Under the pieces are notes generated by a model that saw nothing but the letters and a program-made list of their open reading frames with translations, had not been told where the DNA came from and did not search any database. A stretch of DNA of 64,000 nucleotides, from positions 2,604,001 to 2,668,000 of the forward strand of contig NZ_CP077079.1 of NCBI RefSeq assembly GCF_019139815.1, written 5' to 3'. A program made the position numbers and the translations under genes. Origin of the DNA: Pseudomonas asgharzadehiana. GTDB lineage: Bacteria; Pseudomonadota; Gammaproteobacteria; Pseudomonadales; Pseudomonadaceae. The stretch's first letter is position 1. Each line of letters begins with the position of its first letter. Below are positions 45,873-54,895 of this stretch, in pieces.

Positions 45873-45901
45873 GGTGATACTTTTTCGCGCGTCGGCTGGC
45901 A
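45873..45901 (+). promoter_or_regulatory. Putative ECF sigma promoter before the second receptor
   Basis: GGTGATACTTTTT followed at the same spacing by TCGGCTGGCA, matching the element upstream of the STN receptor at 22 of 29 bases. It lies 45 bases before the ATG at 45947, nearly the same distance as in the other gene. Confidence 0.65.
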
Positions 45902-45946
45902 TCAGCAGTAATTCCCCTCTGCTCTCGATGAAAGGACCCTGACGCC

Positions 45947-48112
45947 ATGCCTGTTGCCAGCCGGTTAACACTCGCCATTCGTACCGCCCTGTTGCTGGCG
46001 GCTGCCAGCAGCAACGCCTGGGCCGCTATCGCCGAGCCGACCGACGACAGCCCGCCGCCCCTGACCCTTGACGCGACGAACGTCAACGCTCGCTACACCG
46101 GCCCCACCGACCTGCCCGATGTGCTCGCCGGTGGCCAGGTGGCCCGTGGCGCGCGCCTGGGCATGCTGGGCAACAAGGATGTGATGGACACGCCGTTCAG
46201 CGTTACCAGCTACACCGCCAAGACCCTCGCCGACCTGCAAACCGTGACCGTGGCCGATGCCCTGGAGCGCGACCCCTCGGTGCGTTCCACCGGGCAGACC
46301 GGGGGTATCGTCGACTCGTTTTTCGTGCGTGGCTTTGCGATCGGCGAGGGCAACCTGGGCGAGTTGGCGTATGACGGCGTGTACGGCGTGGCGCCCAACT
46401 ACCGTGCATTTACCGAGTACGCCGAACGCGTCGAAGTACTCAAGGGGCCGGGAGCGTTGATGTACGGCATTTCACCCAACAGCGGCGTCGGCGGGGTGAT
46501 CAATATCGTGCCCAAGCGCCCGCTGGATCAGGACTTGACCCGCTTCACCGGCAGTTACGCCTCCGATACCCAAGTGGGTGGCCACCTGGACATCAGCCGG
46601 CGCTTTGGCGACGAAAACCAGTTTGGCGTGCGCTTCAACGGTAGCCTCCAGGGCGGCGACACTGCCGTGGACAGCCAGAACCGCGATGTCGGTATCGGCG
46701 CCATCGCCCTGGATTATCGCGGCGAGCGGCTGCGCCTGAACCTCGATTACCTCAGTCAGAAAGAGAGCTTTGAAGGCGCTTCGCGGCCTTTCACCATTGC
46801 GCCGGGCGCGGACGTGCCGTCTGCCGCGAACGGCCGCACCAGCCTGCCGCAGAAGTGGGGCTGGTCGGACACCAAGGAGCAGTCGGCGTTGCTCGGCGGC
46901 GAATATGACCTGAGCGACTCGCTCACCGTGTTCGCCCACGCCGGTGGCGGCAGGTCGGATGTGAAGCGCATGTCCGACCAGGTGCCACAAATTCTCAACG
47001 CCGCCGGTGATACCAGCAACACGCCCGGTTACTACAAGTTCAACGTTGACCGCTCCACCGCCGATGTGGGCCTGCGCGGGTTGTTCGCGACGGGCCCGGT
47101 GACCCATACCGCTACGCTGATGGCAACCCGTTACCAGGACGAACTGTCCCGTGGCATCAACAGTGGCACGCTGGTTCGCTCCAATCTGTATCACCCGGTG
47201 GACGCGCCCAAGCAATCAATCAACGCGCCCCGGGTGTTGCGCGTTTCCGAATCGGATTTGTCCGGCGTGGCGCTGACGGACACCCTGGGCTTTCTGGATG
47301 AGCGCATCCAACTGACCCTGGGCGTGCGTCGCCAGGCGATTGAGTCACGTAACTACAACGCCGCGGGCGCGGTCAGCTCACGCTACAAAGACAACGCGAC
47401 CACGCCGCTGGTGGGCGTGGTGGTCAAGCCGTGGGATGACGTGTCGCTCTACTACAACTATGTCGAGGGCCTGAGCAAAGGCGACACCGCCCCAGGCACG
47501 GCGAGCAACGCCGGCGACACCTTTGCGCCGTACAAGTCCAAGCAGCATGAGCTGGGCGTGAAGTATGAGCACGGTACTTTCATGACCAGCGTGGCGTTGT
47601 TCCAGATCGAAAAGCCCAGCGGCGAACTGGGCGCCAATGGTGTGTATTCGGTACAGGCCGAGCAGCGCAACCGTGGCGTCGAACTGAGCGCGTACGGCGA
47701 AGTGGCACCCCGCACGCGGTTGATGGGCGGCGTGACCTTTCTTGAGGGTGAGCTGACAAAGTCCGCCACCGCAGCCAACCGTGGCAACAAACCCGTGGGC
47801 GTGCCGGACATCCAGGCCAACCTGTGGGCCGAGTACGACACCCTGTGGCTGGAAGGCTTTACCCTCACCGGCGGCGCGATCTACACCGATAGCCAATACG
47901 TCAATCAGGCCAATACCCAGGCGCTGGATTCCTGGACGCGCATCGACGCGGGCGCGCGGTATGTGACGAAGATAGAAGGGCGGCCCACCACTTTGCGCGC
48001 GACCGTACAGAACGTGTTTGATCGCGAGTATTGGTCGGGTGTGGCGTCGTATGGGGCGTTTTCGCCGGGTTATCCACGTACGTTGCAGCTGTCGGCCACG
48101 GTCGATTTCTGA
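45947..48112 (+). CDS. TonB-dependent siderophore receptor without STN domain
   Basis: 721 residues, AAAGGA upstream of the ATG. Signal peptide ('IRTALLLAAASSNAWA') runs directly into a short linker and the plug ('SVRSTGQTGGIVDSFFVRGF'), then the barrel ending 'LSATVDF'. It aligns along its plug and barrel with the STN receptor at 41822-44185 and is clearly a paralogue, but it lacks the signalling domain. Divergent from the sigma gene. It would take up a siderophore and be switched on by the neighbouring sigma factor without signalling itself. Confidence 0.92.
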   Translation: MPVASRLTLAIRTALLLAAASSNAWAAIAEPTDDSPPPLTLDATNVNARYTGPTDLPDVLAGGQVARGARLGMLGNKDVMDTPFSVTSYTAKTLADLQTVTVADALERDPSVRSTGQTGGIVDSFFVRGFAIGEGNLGELAYDGVYGVAPNYRAFTEYAERVEVLKGPGALMYGISPNSGVGGVINIVPKRPLDQDLTRFTGSYASDTQVGGHLDISRRFGDENQFGVRFNGSLQGGDTAVDSQNRDVGIGAIALDYRGERLRLNLDYLSQKESFEGASRPFTIAPGADVPSAANGRTSLPQKWGWSDTKEQSALLGGEYDLSDSLTVFAHAGGGRSDVKRMSDQVPQILNAAGDTSNTPGYYKFNVDRSTADVGLRGLFATGPVTHTATLMATRYQDELSRGINSGTLVRSNLYHPVDAPKQSINAPRVLRVSESDLSGVALTDTLGFLDERIQLTLGVRRQAIESRNYNAAGAVSSRYKDNATTPLVGVVVKPWDDVSLYYNYVEGLSKGDTAPGTASNAGDTFAPYKSKQHELGVKYEHGTFMTSVALFQIEKPSGELGANGVYSVQAEQRNRGVELSAYGEVAPRTRLMGGVTFLEGELTKSATAANRGNKPVGVPDIQANLWAEYDTLWLEGFTLTGGAIYTDSQYVNQANTQALDSWTRIDAGARYVTKIEGRPTTLRATVQNVFDREYWSGVASYGAFSPGYPRTLQLSATVDF

Positions 48113-48188
48113 CTGCGTTGCGGCCGGATCACGCTGACGCAGGGCCGATGTAATCAATCGGATACACGAATGCGCATTCATGACGAAT

Positions 48189-48207
48189 GATATTGTTTAT
48201 CAATTAC
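48189..48207. promoter_or_regulatory. Fur box upstream of the third TonB receptor
   Basis: GATATTGTTTATCAATTAC agrees with the 19-bp Fur consensus at 13 positions by eye. It lies about 100 bases before the receptor start in an AT-rich promoter region, which fits iron-repressed expression. Confidence 0.6.
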
Positions 48208-48309
48208 ATTCACTTCCTGTTGGGTATCCCTTAAACTCCGCCCTGCTGGCGTTTGGCTGCTTTTTGGCACGCCGCAAAAACAATAATGATCGGTCACAGG
48301 GGCGCGGGC

Positions 48310-50367
48310 GTGAATTTCAAAAAGAATACAATTGCACTGGCGGTAGGGTCGGTGGTGTGCGTGACAGGTGGCGCCTGGGCGGCTGAAACGGCCCCCCTGG
48401 AAATTGCCCCGATCACGGTGAGCGGGGAAAAAATCAACCGCAGCCTTGAGCAAACCCAATCCAGCGTAGTGGTGGTGACTGAACAGCAACTGCGCGACAA
48501 GGCCGACCACAGCCTGGTCGATGTCTTCGCTCGTACGCCGGGCGTGTACAGCCAGGCCGGTAACGAAAACTGGGGTATTCGCGGTGTGCCGGTGTCCGGT
48601 TTCGACGACCAGGGCCCGGCCACCCTCAACGGCGCTGTGTCGGTGTATGTGGACGGCGCCGTGCAACCCAACCGTACCCTGACCCTGAGCCCCACGACAT
48701 TGTGGGATGTCGAGCAAGTCGAGGTCTTCCTCGGCCCGCAATCCACCACCCAGGGGCGCAACTCCCTGGCCGGTGCGGTGGTGGTGCAGACCCGCAACCC
48801 GACGTTCCAACCCAGCTTTTCGGCGCAAACCAATGTGGGCAACTACGGTGAAAAAGGCGCGGCGGTTGCCGGCGGCGGGAGCATTGTCGATGACAAGATC
48901 GCCGGGCGCATCGCCCTGGATTACCAGGATGGCGATGGCTATATCGATAACATCGCGCTCGGCAAGGACGCCAACCCCCATCGCACCAGCAATGCACGCG
49001 GCAAGCTGCTGATCACGCCCAGCGACGACCTCGACGTCTTGCTCACCTATGCCCACAACGAACACCGCCAGGGTGACAACTCGGTCATCCGCAACCCGGA
49101 CAAGGTGCGTTACTACAAGGTGTCTTCCAACACCCAGGCGTTCGACAACCTTCTCCAGGACACCGTCAGCGCCAAACTCGACTACCGCCTCGACGATCAG
49201 TGGTCGCTGACCAGCCTCACCACCAACACGAATTCGGACTACAGCAACCGCCTGGATTTCGACCAGAACGCCGTGGACAACGACGTTATTCTGCGCAAGC
49301 AGGATGGCAAACTGTTCGGCCAGGAACTGCGCCTCAACTACAGCTCGGACACGGTGAAGAGTTTCATCGGGGCCTACTACGGCCACAACACCAACAATTT
49401 CCACGACCGGTTGTTGTCTGCTGGTGAGTTGGCAGCGACGGTCAAAGGCGACACGACTATCGAAAACAAAGCGCTGTTCGGTGAAGTCAACTGGACCTTT
49501 GCCCCGCGCTGGACGCTGGTCACCGGCCTGCGCTACGACCACGAGACCAACGACACTGACATCAAGCAGGACGATCTGTCCGACGCCGCCAAGGTCAACA
49601 AGTCGTTCGCCGCCGTGCTGCCCAAACTCGGTATCAACTACGAACTCGCCGCCGGCCAGTACCTGGGCTTTATGGTGCAAAAGGGCTATCGCGGCGGCGG
49701 CGTGAATGTGCGCTCCGGCAGCGGCCACCAGTCGTACGACCCTGAGTACACCACCAACTACGAGTTGTCATACCGCGGTTCATTCTTCGAAGACACCCTG
49801 CGCGCCCGCGCCAACCTGTATTACACCGACTGGAAAGACCAACAGGTCAGCGTGCGCCAGGCCAACACCAATATCATTGACGTCTACAACGCCGGTCGCA
49901 GTGATATCAAGGGCCTGGAAGTGTTCGTCGAAAAAGACCTCAGCGAGCAGTTGACCTTGACCGTCGGGGGGGCGATCACCGACGGCAAATACAAGGACTT
50001 CATCGCGGGCAATGGCCAGGACCGCAGTGGCCAGGCGTTCCTGTACGCGCCCAAGTACAAGATGTCGGTGGGCGGCATCTATCGCATCAACGACCGCCTG
50101 ACCTTCAACACCGACGTTACGTATCAGAGCACGACCCCGTCCGCGTACGAGTTCGATGCGGCGGGCAAGGTCAATGGCGAGCGCAGGAGTGACAACTACG
50201 TGCTGGCCAATTTCAGCAGCGAATTCAAAGTCACCCAGCACGTGGCGGTGTCGGGCTTCGTGAAAAACGCCTTCGACAAGCGCTACGTCACCAACAACCG
50301 CGATGACGAAATCATCGATGCGGGAGCGCCACGCACCTTTGGCATGGCGTTGCGTTACGACCTGTAA
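48310..50367 (+). CDS. TonB-dependent receptor, FyuA/pesticin-type branch
   Basis: 685 residues from GTG 48310 (AGGGG 7 bases upstream), which gives a normal signal peptide ('NFKKNTIALAVGSVVCVTGGAWA'); ATG 48286 is an alternative without a ribosome site. Plug (about 35-160, 'SSVVVVTEQQLRDKADHSLVDVFARTPGVY') and barrel with terminal 'LRYDL'. It differs from the two preceding receptors and has no STN domain. A Fur box upstream suggests iron or siderophore uptake, and no biosynthetic genes are nearby. Confidence 0.88.
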   Translation: MNFKKNTIALAVGSVVCVTGGAWAAETAPLEIAPITVSGEKINRSLEQTQSSVVVVTEQQLRDKADHSLVDVFARTPGVYSQAGNENWGIRGVPVSGFDDQGPATLNGAVSVYVDGAVQPNRTLTLSPTTLWDVEQVEVFLGPQSTTQGRNSLAGAVVVQTRNPTFQPSFSAQTNVGNYGEKGAAVAGGGSIVDDKIAGRIALDYQDGDGYIDNIALGKDANPHRTSNARGKLLITPSDDLDVLLTYAHNEHRQGDNSVIRNPDKVRYYKVSSNTQAFDNLLQDTVSAKLDYRLDDQWSLTSLTTNTNSDYSNRLDFDQNAVDNDVILRKQDGKLFGQELRLNYSSDTVKSFIGAYYGHNTNNFHDRLLSAGELAATVKGDTTIENKALFGEVNWTFAPRWTLVTGLRYDHETNDTDIKQDDLSDAAKVNKSFAAVLPKLGINYELAAGQYLGFMVQKGYRGGGVNVRSGSGHQSYDPEYTTNYELSYRGSFFEDTLRARANLYYTDWKDQQVSVRQANTNIIDVYNAGRSDIKGLEVFVEKDLSEQLTLTVGGAITDGKYKDFIAGNGQDRSGQAFLYAPKYKMSVGGIYRINDRLTFNTDVTYQSTTPSAYEFDAAGKVNGERRSDNYVLANFSSEFKVTQHVAVSGFVKNAFDKRYVTNNRDDEIIDAGAPRTFGMALRYDL

Positions 50368-50527
50368 GCGGCACCCCTTCACCACTCGCGCGGGGCCGGT
50401 TTCGCACGGTCACACCGCAGCTTGGCGGCACTGCCCTGAATGGGGGCAGTTGTCCGTCGAGGTTCAAGTGCGGCTTTTGCGTAGGCGCTTTTTCCCTGAA
50501 ATGTAGGCAACTTCCCAAATGTAATTC

Positions 50528-50555
50528 AGACCCCCTGGGCTTGTGTCCGGGGTCT
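50528..50555. other. Stem-loop in the gap before the toxin-like gene
   Basis: AGACCCC (50528-50534) and GGGGTCT (50549-50555) are a 7-bp inverted repeat with a 14-base loop. There is no T-run. It may be the receptor gene's terminator stem or a regulatory structure; the gap 50368-50608 shows nothing else. Confidence 0.4.
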
Positions 50556-50608
50556 ATTCCCTTGCTTATATTCCGACGCCATCTTCATTGCCTCCTGGGA
50601 TGTAGGAC

Positions 50609-51597
50609 ATGGCGCAGGGCTATATCAACGACCGCACGGCGGACTACCAGAGCTTGAAATCCCGCTTGATGGCCAGCGGTTTGAGTCGGGAACGCTCGGA
50701 CCATTTCGATGTGTTGAACCATCATCTGCGCCGTGGGCTGGTGATGCCCGGGCAGTTGGTCATTATTCCCGATGCCTACAGCGCCAGCTGTTCCATGGAG
50801 GAGGCCTGGCTGGTGCGTCAGGCGCAGGCGATTCGCCGGGAGCTGGACAATGCGGGCGGAACCCAGGTGGTCAATGACTATGACTTGCTGCAAAGCCTGT
50901 TGGGGTACAGCTCGTTGGGCATCGGCAGCGCAACATCGGCATGGTCACGGCATCTGGATGAGGTGGCGCATACGCTGGAGGAGATCGAGCGATTGCATCA
51001 GCGCCTGAGGGAGGGCGGTTTGGATCGAGAAGCGTTTTTTCACCAGCGCAAGGTCCTGTTCGGGCTGCTGGAAACCCAGCTGCAAGGCGCGGCGCGATTT
51101 GGCACGGGGTTGCGGGGCAATCAGGCGTTAAAGAAGGTATTGGGATCTCCACCAAAAGCTATCTGCACAAGGGCGAGATTGCCGGGTATGCGCAGCGGAT
51201 GCGGGCGATTGCGCAGACGTCGAAATGGTTGGGGAAGGGGACGTACGTGGGATTGGCGATGGATGTGGGAGTGGCAGGGTTGGAGATCAAGCAAGCGTGT
51301 GTCGAAGGGCGAGAGGCGCAGTGTCGGCGGGCCAAGTATGTGGAGACTGGGAGGTTGGTGGCTGGCGTGGCGGGAGCTTATGGAGGAGGGAAGTTCGGTG
51401 CAAAATTCGCCTCTCAAGTCTGTACGATTCTTTTGGGCGTTGCGGCTAAAGGAAACGGTGCGTTGGCCTGTGCAGTTATTGGCGGCGCTGCGGGAGGGTA
51501 TGCGGGAGGCAATATATTTGGCGACGGGGGCGCATTTCTGGGCGGCAACATCCTGGAGATCGATGGTGACTTTATCTATCAACCAGAAGGCGCCTAA
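50609..51597 (+). pseudogene. Frameshifted glycine-zipper protein, toxin/effector candidate
   Basis: Reading frame 1 encodes about 178 residues up to 'QALKKVLG' (51144). The protein then clearly continues in the -1 frame from 51145 ('ISTKSYLHKGEIAGYAQRM') to the TAA at 51595-51597, for a total near 329 residues. One missing base around 51143-51145 (within TTGGGATC) explains it. The N-terminal part contains a LysM-like end 'RGLVMPGQLVIIPD' and coiled-coil helices. The C-terminal part is hydrophobic and glycine-rich ('GAYGGGKFGAKFA', 'VIGGAAGGYAGG'), as in membrane-inserting toxins. A two-TM gene follows after two bases. Real decay, sequencing error and programmed slippage are all possible. No family is assigned with certainty. 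Confidence 0.6.
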
Positions 51598-51599
51598 CC

Positions 51600-51962
51600 A
51601 TGGATTTTTTTCTCATCTTTACAGTTCTTGTATTTGCAGCGTGCCTGGTTTTCTCGGGGCTCACTTTCTACGCCGAATACACAAAGCTCGAAGAGTTGGA
51701 AAGCTACTTCAGCGAGAACAAGGTGGTCTGCGATAACAAACGTTTTTGGGGCAGAAATACCCATATCGACAGGTTTCACCGCATGTGCCTGATCAATCAG
51801 TTGTTGGCGATGCCCAAAACGCATATCAAGCGAGGGGATGTGACCGAAGCCGAGCTGGCCGCCATCCCCCTATCCCTTAAGCGTTGGGCGTTGTGGCCCT
51901 ATAATTTTGGAGCTATATGGTTCGGTGCCTCAATTATCTGGAGCATCTGGTACCACTGGTAG
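51600..51962 (+). CDS. Small two-TM membrane protein, immunity-protein candidate
   Basis: 120 residues with one membrane helix at each end (about 3-25, 'FLIFTVLVFAACLVFSGLTFY', and about 97-118, 'WPYNFGAIWFGASIIWSIWYHW') and a soluble middle. The ATG is two bases after the stop of the glycine-zipper gene, so the two are cotranscribed and probably translationally coupled. Small inner-membrane proteins directly behind pore-forming toxin genes usually give immunity. That role is inferred from position and topology; I recognise no family. Confidence 0.65.
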   Translation: MDFFLIFTVLVFAACLVFSGLTFYAEYTKLEELESYFSENKVVCDNKRFWGRNTHIDRFHRMCLINQLLAMPKTHIKRGDVTEAELAAIPLSLKRWALWPYNFGAIWFGASIIWSIWYHW

Positions 51963-51987
51963 CCTGCCGCAACACCAGGTTTTGCCC

Positions 51988-53670
51988 TCAAGAAAAATCC
52001 TCCTCGAAATGCTCGTGCTCGCCCCGCGTCTGCCCCTGGCGCCGCACCACCTCCATCTGCCGCAGTTCCACCCGGCGGATCTTCCCGGAAATGGTCTTGG
52101 GCAGTTCACTCACAAACTCGATACGGCGCACCCGCTTATAGGGCGCCAGATGCTCGCGGGCAAACGCGAGGATGTGCGCGGCCAGCTCCGCACTGCCCGG
52201 CGCATCGTGGGCCAGGATCAGGAACGCTTTGGGCACCGCCAGGCGCAGCGGGTCGGGGCTGGGCACCACGGCCACTTCCATGACCGCCGGGTGTTCGATC
52301 AGCGCGCTTTCCAGTTCGAACGGGCTGATGCGGTAGTCGGAGGCCTTGAACACGTCATCGGCGCGGCCCACAAAGGTGATGTAGCCGTCGCTGTCGATCT
52401 GCGCGGTATCGCCGGTGCGGTAGTAACCGTCGCGCATCACTTCGGCGGTTTTTTCCGGGCTGTCCTCGTAGCACAGCATTAAGCCGAGCGGGCGCACATC
52501 CAGGGGCAGCGCCACTTCGCCTTCGCCGGCGGGCACGCCATCGGGGTCGAGCAGCGCCACGCGGTAGCCCGGTAATGAGCGGCCCATGGAGCCCGGCTTG
52601 AGCACTTGGCCGGGGGTGTTGCCGACCAGGGCGGTGGTTTCCGATTGGCCGAAACCGTCGCGCAGCGGCAAGCCCCAGGCGTGCTGGATCTGCTCAATGA
52701 TTTCCGGGTTCAGCGGCTCACCGGCACCCACCAGTTCGCGCAGGCTCAGGCGCGGCTTGTAACTGGCCAGGTCTTCCTGGATCAACATGCGCCACACCGT
52801 GGGCGGGGCGCACAGGCTGGTCACGCCATAGTGTTGCAGCGCGCCGAGCAAAGCCTGTGCGCTGAACCGCGCCACGTTATGGATAAAGATGCACGCACCG
52901 GCATTCCAGGGGGCGAACAGGCAACTCCAGGCGTGCTTGGCCCAGCCCGGAGACGAAATGTTCAGGTGCAGGTCGCCCGGTTGCAGGCCGATCCAGTACA
53001 TCGTCGACAGATGCCCCACCGGGTAGCTCTGGTGGCTGTGCAGCACCATCTTCGGTTTGGACGTGGTGCCGGAGGTGAAATACAGCAGCATCGGGTCGGT
53101 GGCCAGGGTGCGGCCCTCGGCCTGGAACTGCTCGGGGTAATTGAAGGCGGCGCTGTGCGCGACCCAACCCGCGGGCGCCGCGCCCACGCAAACGCGGCTG
53201 CAGCCGTCGCCCAGGCCGACGAACTTATCGACATGCGCCGCACCCACCACCAGGTGGCGCACCTGGCCGCGCTCGATACGGTCACGCAAATCATCCGGGT
53301 TGAGCAGGGCGGTGGCGGGGATCACCACGGCACCGAGCTTGAAGGCGGCGAGCATGGTTTCCCACAGCGCCACGTCGTTGCCGAGCATCAACAACACCCG
53401 TTCACCACGACGCACCCCGAGGGCACGCAGATGGTTGGCCACCTGGTTCGAGCGCGCAGCCAATTGCGCGAAGCTGTAGCGCTGCTCGCTGCCGTCCTCT
53501 TCGACGATCCACAGTGCGTTGGCCGAATTGCCCTCGGCCATCACATCGAAGTAGTCCAGGGCCCAGTTGAACGCATCCAACTGCGGCCAGCGGAAGTCAC
53601 GGACGGCAGTGGCATAGTCGGTGCGGTGCGCGAGCAGGAAATCCCGGGCGGCCAGGAAGGGATGCGTCAT
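51988..53670 (-). CDS. AMP-forming acyl-CoA synthetase
   Basis: 560 residues. ANL motifs: 'LLYFTSGTTSKPKMVLHSHQ' (ATP loop), 'DGFGQSETTALVGN' (A5), 'YRTGDTAQIDSDGYITFVGR' (A7/A8) and the C-terminal Lys in 'LPKTISGKIRRVELR'. It is similar to medium-chain/aryl acyl-CoA synthetases of the MACS type. It makes an acyl-CoA from an unknown acid in the cytoplasm. Same strand as the LysR gene upstream and divergent in context from methylmalonate-semialdehyde dehydrogenase, which may share a CoA pathway with it. Confidence 0.9.
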   Translation of the reverse strand: MTHPFLAARDFLLAHRTDYATAVRDFRWPQLDAFNWALDYFDVMAEGNSANALWIVEEDGSEQRYSFAQLAARSNQVANHLRALGVRRGERVLLMLGNDVALWETMLAAFKLGAVVIPATALLNPDDLRDRIERGQVRHLVVGAAHVDKFVGLGDGCSRVCVGAAPAGWVAHSAAFNYPEQFQAEGRTLATDPMLLYFTSGTTSKPKMVLHSHQSYPVGHLSTMYWIGLQPGDLHLNISSPGWAKHAWSCLFAPWNAGACIFIHNVARFSAQALLGALQHYGVTSLCAPPTVWRMLIQEDLASYKPRLSLRELVGAGEPLNPEIIEQIQHAWGLPLRDGFGQSETTALVGNTPGQVLKPGSMGRSLPGYRVALLDPDGVPAGEGEVALPLDVRPLGLMLCYEDSPEKTAEVMRDGYYRTGDTAQIDSDGYITFVGRADDVFKASDYRISPFELESALIEHPAVMEVAVVPSPDPLRLAVPKAFLILAHDAPGSAELAAHILAFAREHLAPYKRVRRIEFVSELPKTISGKIRRVELRQMEVVRRQGQTRGEHEHFEEDFS

Positions 53671-53848
53671 GGTCGGTGTCCTTGATTATTGTTGTAGGGA
53701 CCTTTTTATTGTGCGGCTGCCTGCGGCTCAACAGCAGGCCGGACCGAGTATAGGCATGCATAAATCTGAAGATGAACGCCTAAAAATACCGATGCGTTGT
53801 GCAAAAACGTCATGGCTGGTCACGTCTTCAAACGGTGCACGGTCAGCT

Positions 53849-54787
53849 TTACCCACCGTAGCGAAAACCAAGCGACAACTTTTCCTTCAAATAACCCACC
53901 AGTGCGCTCACCGACTTCGGTACGTGGGGCGAGTACGGCCGGATCAAGTAGATCTCATCGGCAAAGGCGCCCTTGAGCGTCCAGTCTTTGAGCACTTGTA
54001 CCAGCGTGCCGTTGGCCAGCGCGGCGTGGGCGCTGAAGTCCGGGAGCAGGGCGATGCCCAGGTGGTTGAGGGCCGAATCGCGCAGGGCTTCACTGTTGTT
54101 GGTGGCGAAACTGCCGGCGATGGGCACGGTGAGACGCTCGACGTTCTGGCTGCCGCGCTCGAAAGTCCACGCCGGTTGGTCGGTGCCCCGAGGGTAAAAC
54201 AGGCAGTTGTGGGCGGATAAGTCCCCGGGGGCGCGCGGTTCGCCGTGACGCTGCAGGTAATCACGGCTGGCGACCAGCACCGAGCCGGTGTCGCAGAGCT
54301 TCCACGCCACGTGGGTTTCCGGCACCTGGAAGCCGTGGCGCACGGCCAGGTCGTAACCTTCGGCGGCCAGCGAACTCAAGGCATCGGACACATCCAGTTG
54401 GATACGCACCTGCGGGTACTGCTGTAAAAATTCCGACAGATGCGGCACCAATTGCTGCCTGGCGAACGCCACCGGCGCGGTCAGCCGCACCAGCCCGCGA
54501 ATCTCCCCGACCGAGTCGCGCACGGACGAAAAACCGCGGGCGATTTGCGCGTAGGCGCTGCGCACTTCACGGGTCAACGACAGCCCCGCATCGGTCAAGC
54601 GCACACTGCGCGTGGTGCGCGTGACCAGCCGTGTGCCGGTGGCTTTTTCCAGATCGGAAATGCGCTGGCTCACCGCCGATTTACTCACCCCCAGGCGCGC
54701 GGCGGCGGCGGTATAGGTGCCTTGCTCTTCCAGCACCGACAGCCAGTGGATATGGGTCCAAAGCCCCTCGATCTCAGTTTTTTCCAT
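53849..54787 (-). CDS. LysR-family regulator beside mmsA
   Basis: 312 residues from ATG 54787; the long open frame further upstream is antisense to mmsA and not part of the gene. Helix-turn-helix 'TYTAAAARLGVSKSAVSQRISDLEKATG', then a CrgA/AaeR-like effector domain ('LVRLTAPVAFARQQLVPHLSEFLQQYPQVRIQLDVSD'). Divergent from mmsA. The gap holds an inverted repeat GGAACA/TGTTCC (54840-54845, 54864-54869) that may be a binding site. Confidence 0.9.
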   Translation of the reverse strand: MEKTEIEGLWTHIHWLSVLEEQGTYTAAAARLGVSKSAVSQRISDLEKATGTRLVTRTTRSVRLTDAGLSLTREVRSAYAQIARGFSSVRDSVGEIRGLVRLTAPVAFARQQLVPHLSEFLQQYPQVRIQLDVSDALSSLAAEGYDLAVRHGFQVPETHVAWKLCDTGSVLVASRDYLQRHGEPRAPGDLSAHNCLFYPRGTDQPAWTFERGSQNVERLTVPIAGSFATNNSEALRDSALNHLGIALLPDFSAHAALANGTLVQVLKDWTLKGAFADEIYLIRPYSPHVPKSVSALVGYLKEKLSLGFRYGG

Positions 54788-54895
54788 GGGTGTATTGTTC
54801 GCGTTTATGGACAATAAGTTCAGGATTCTGCTCTGGTTTGGAACAAAGCGAAAGCCTAAGGTGTGTTCCACCGCTACCCACCTGGATCGACTGCC

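Noticed and set aside
48178..49728. 516-codon minus-strand frame opposite the third TonB receptor
   Set aside because: Antisense shadow; the receptor on the plus strand has signal peptide, plug and terminal aromatic strand.
51145..51736. Continuation of the toxin-like frame as an Arg/Trp-rich 375-aa protein
   Set aside because: After 51144 this frame loses all resemblance to a protein, while the -1 frame continues with coherent sequence.
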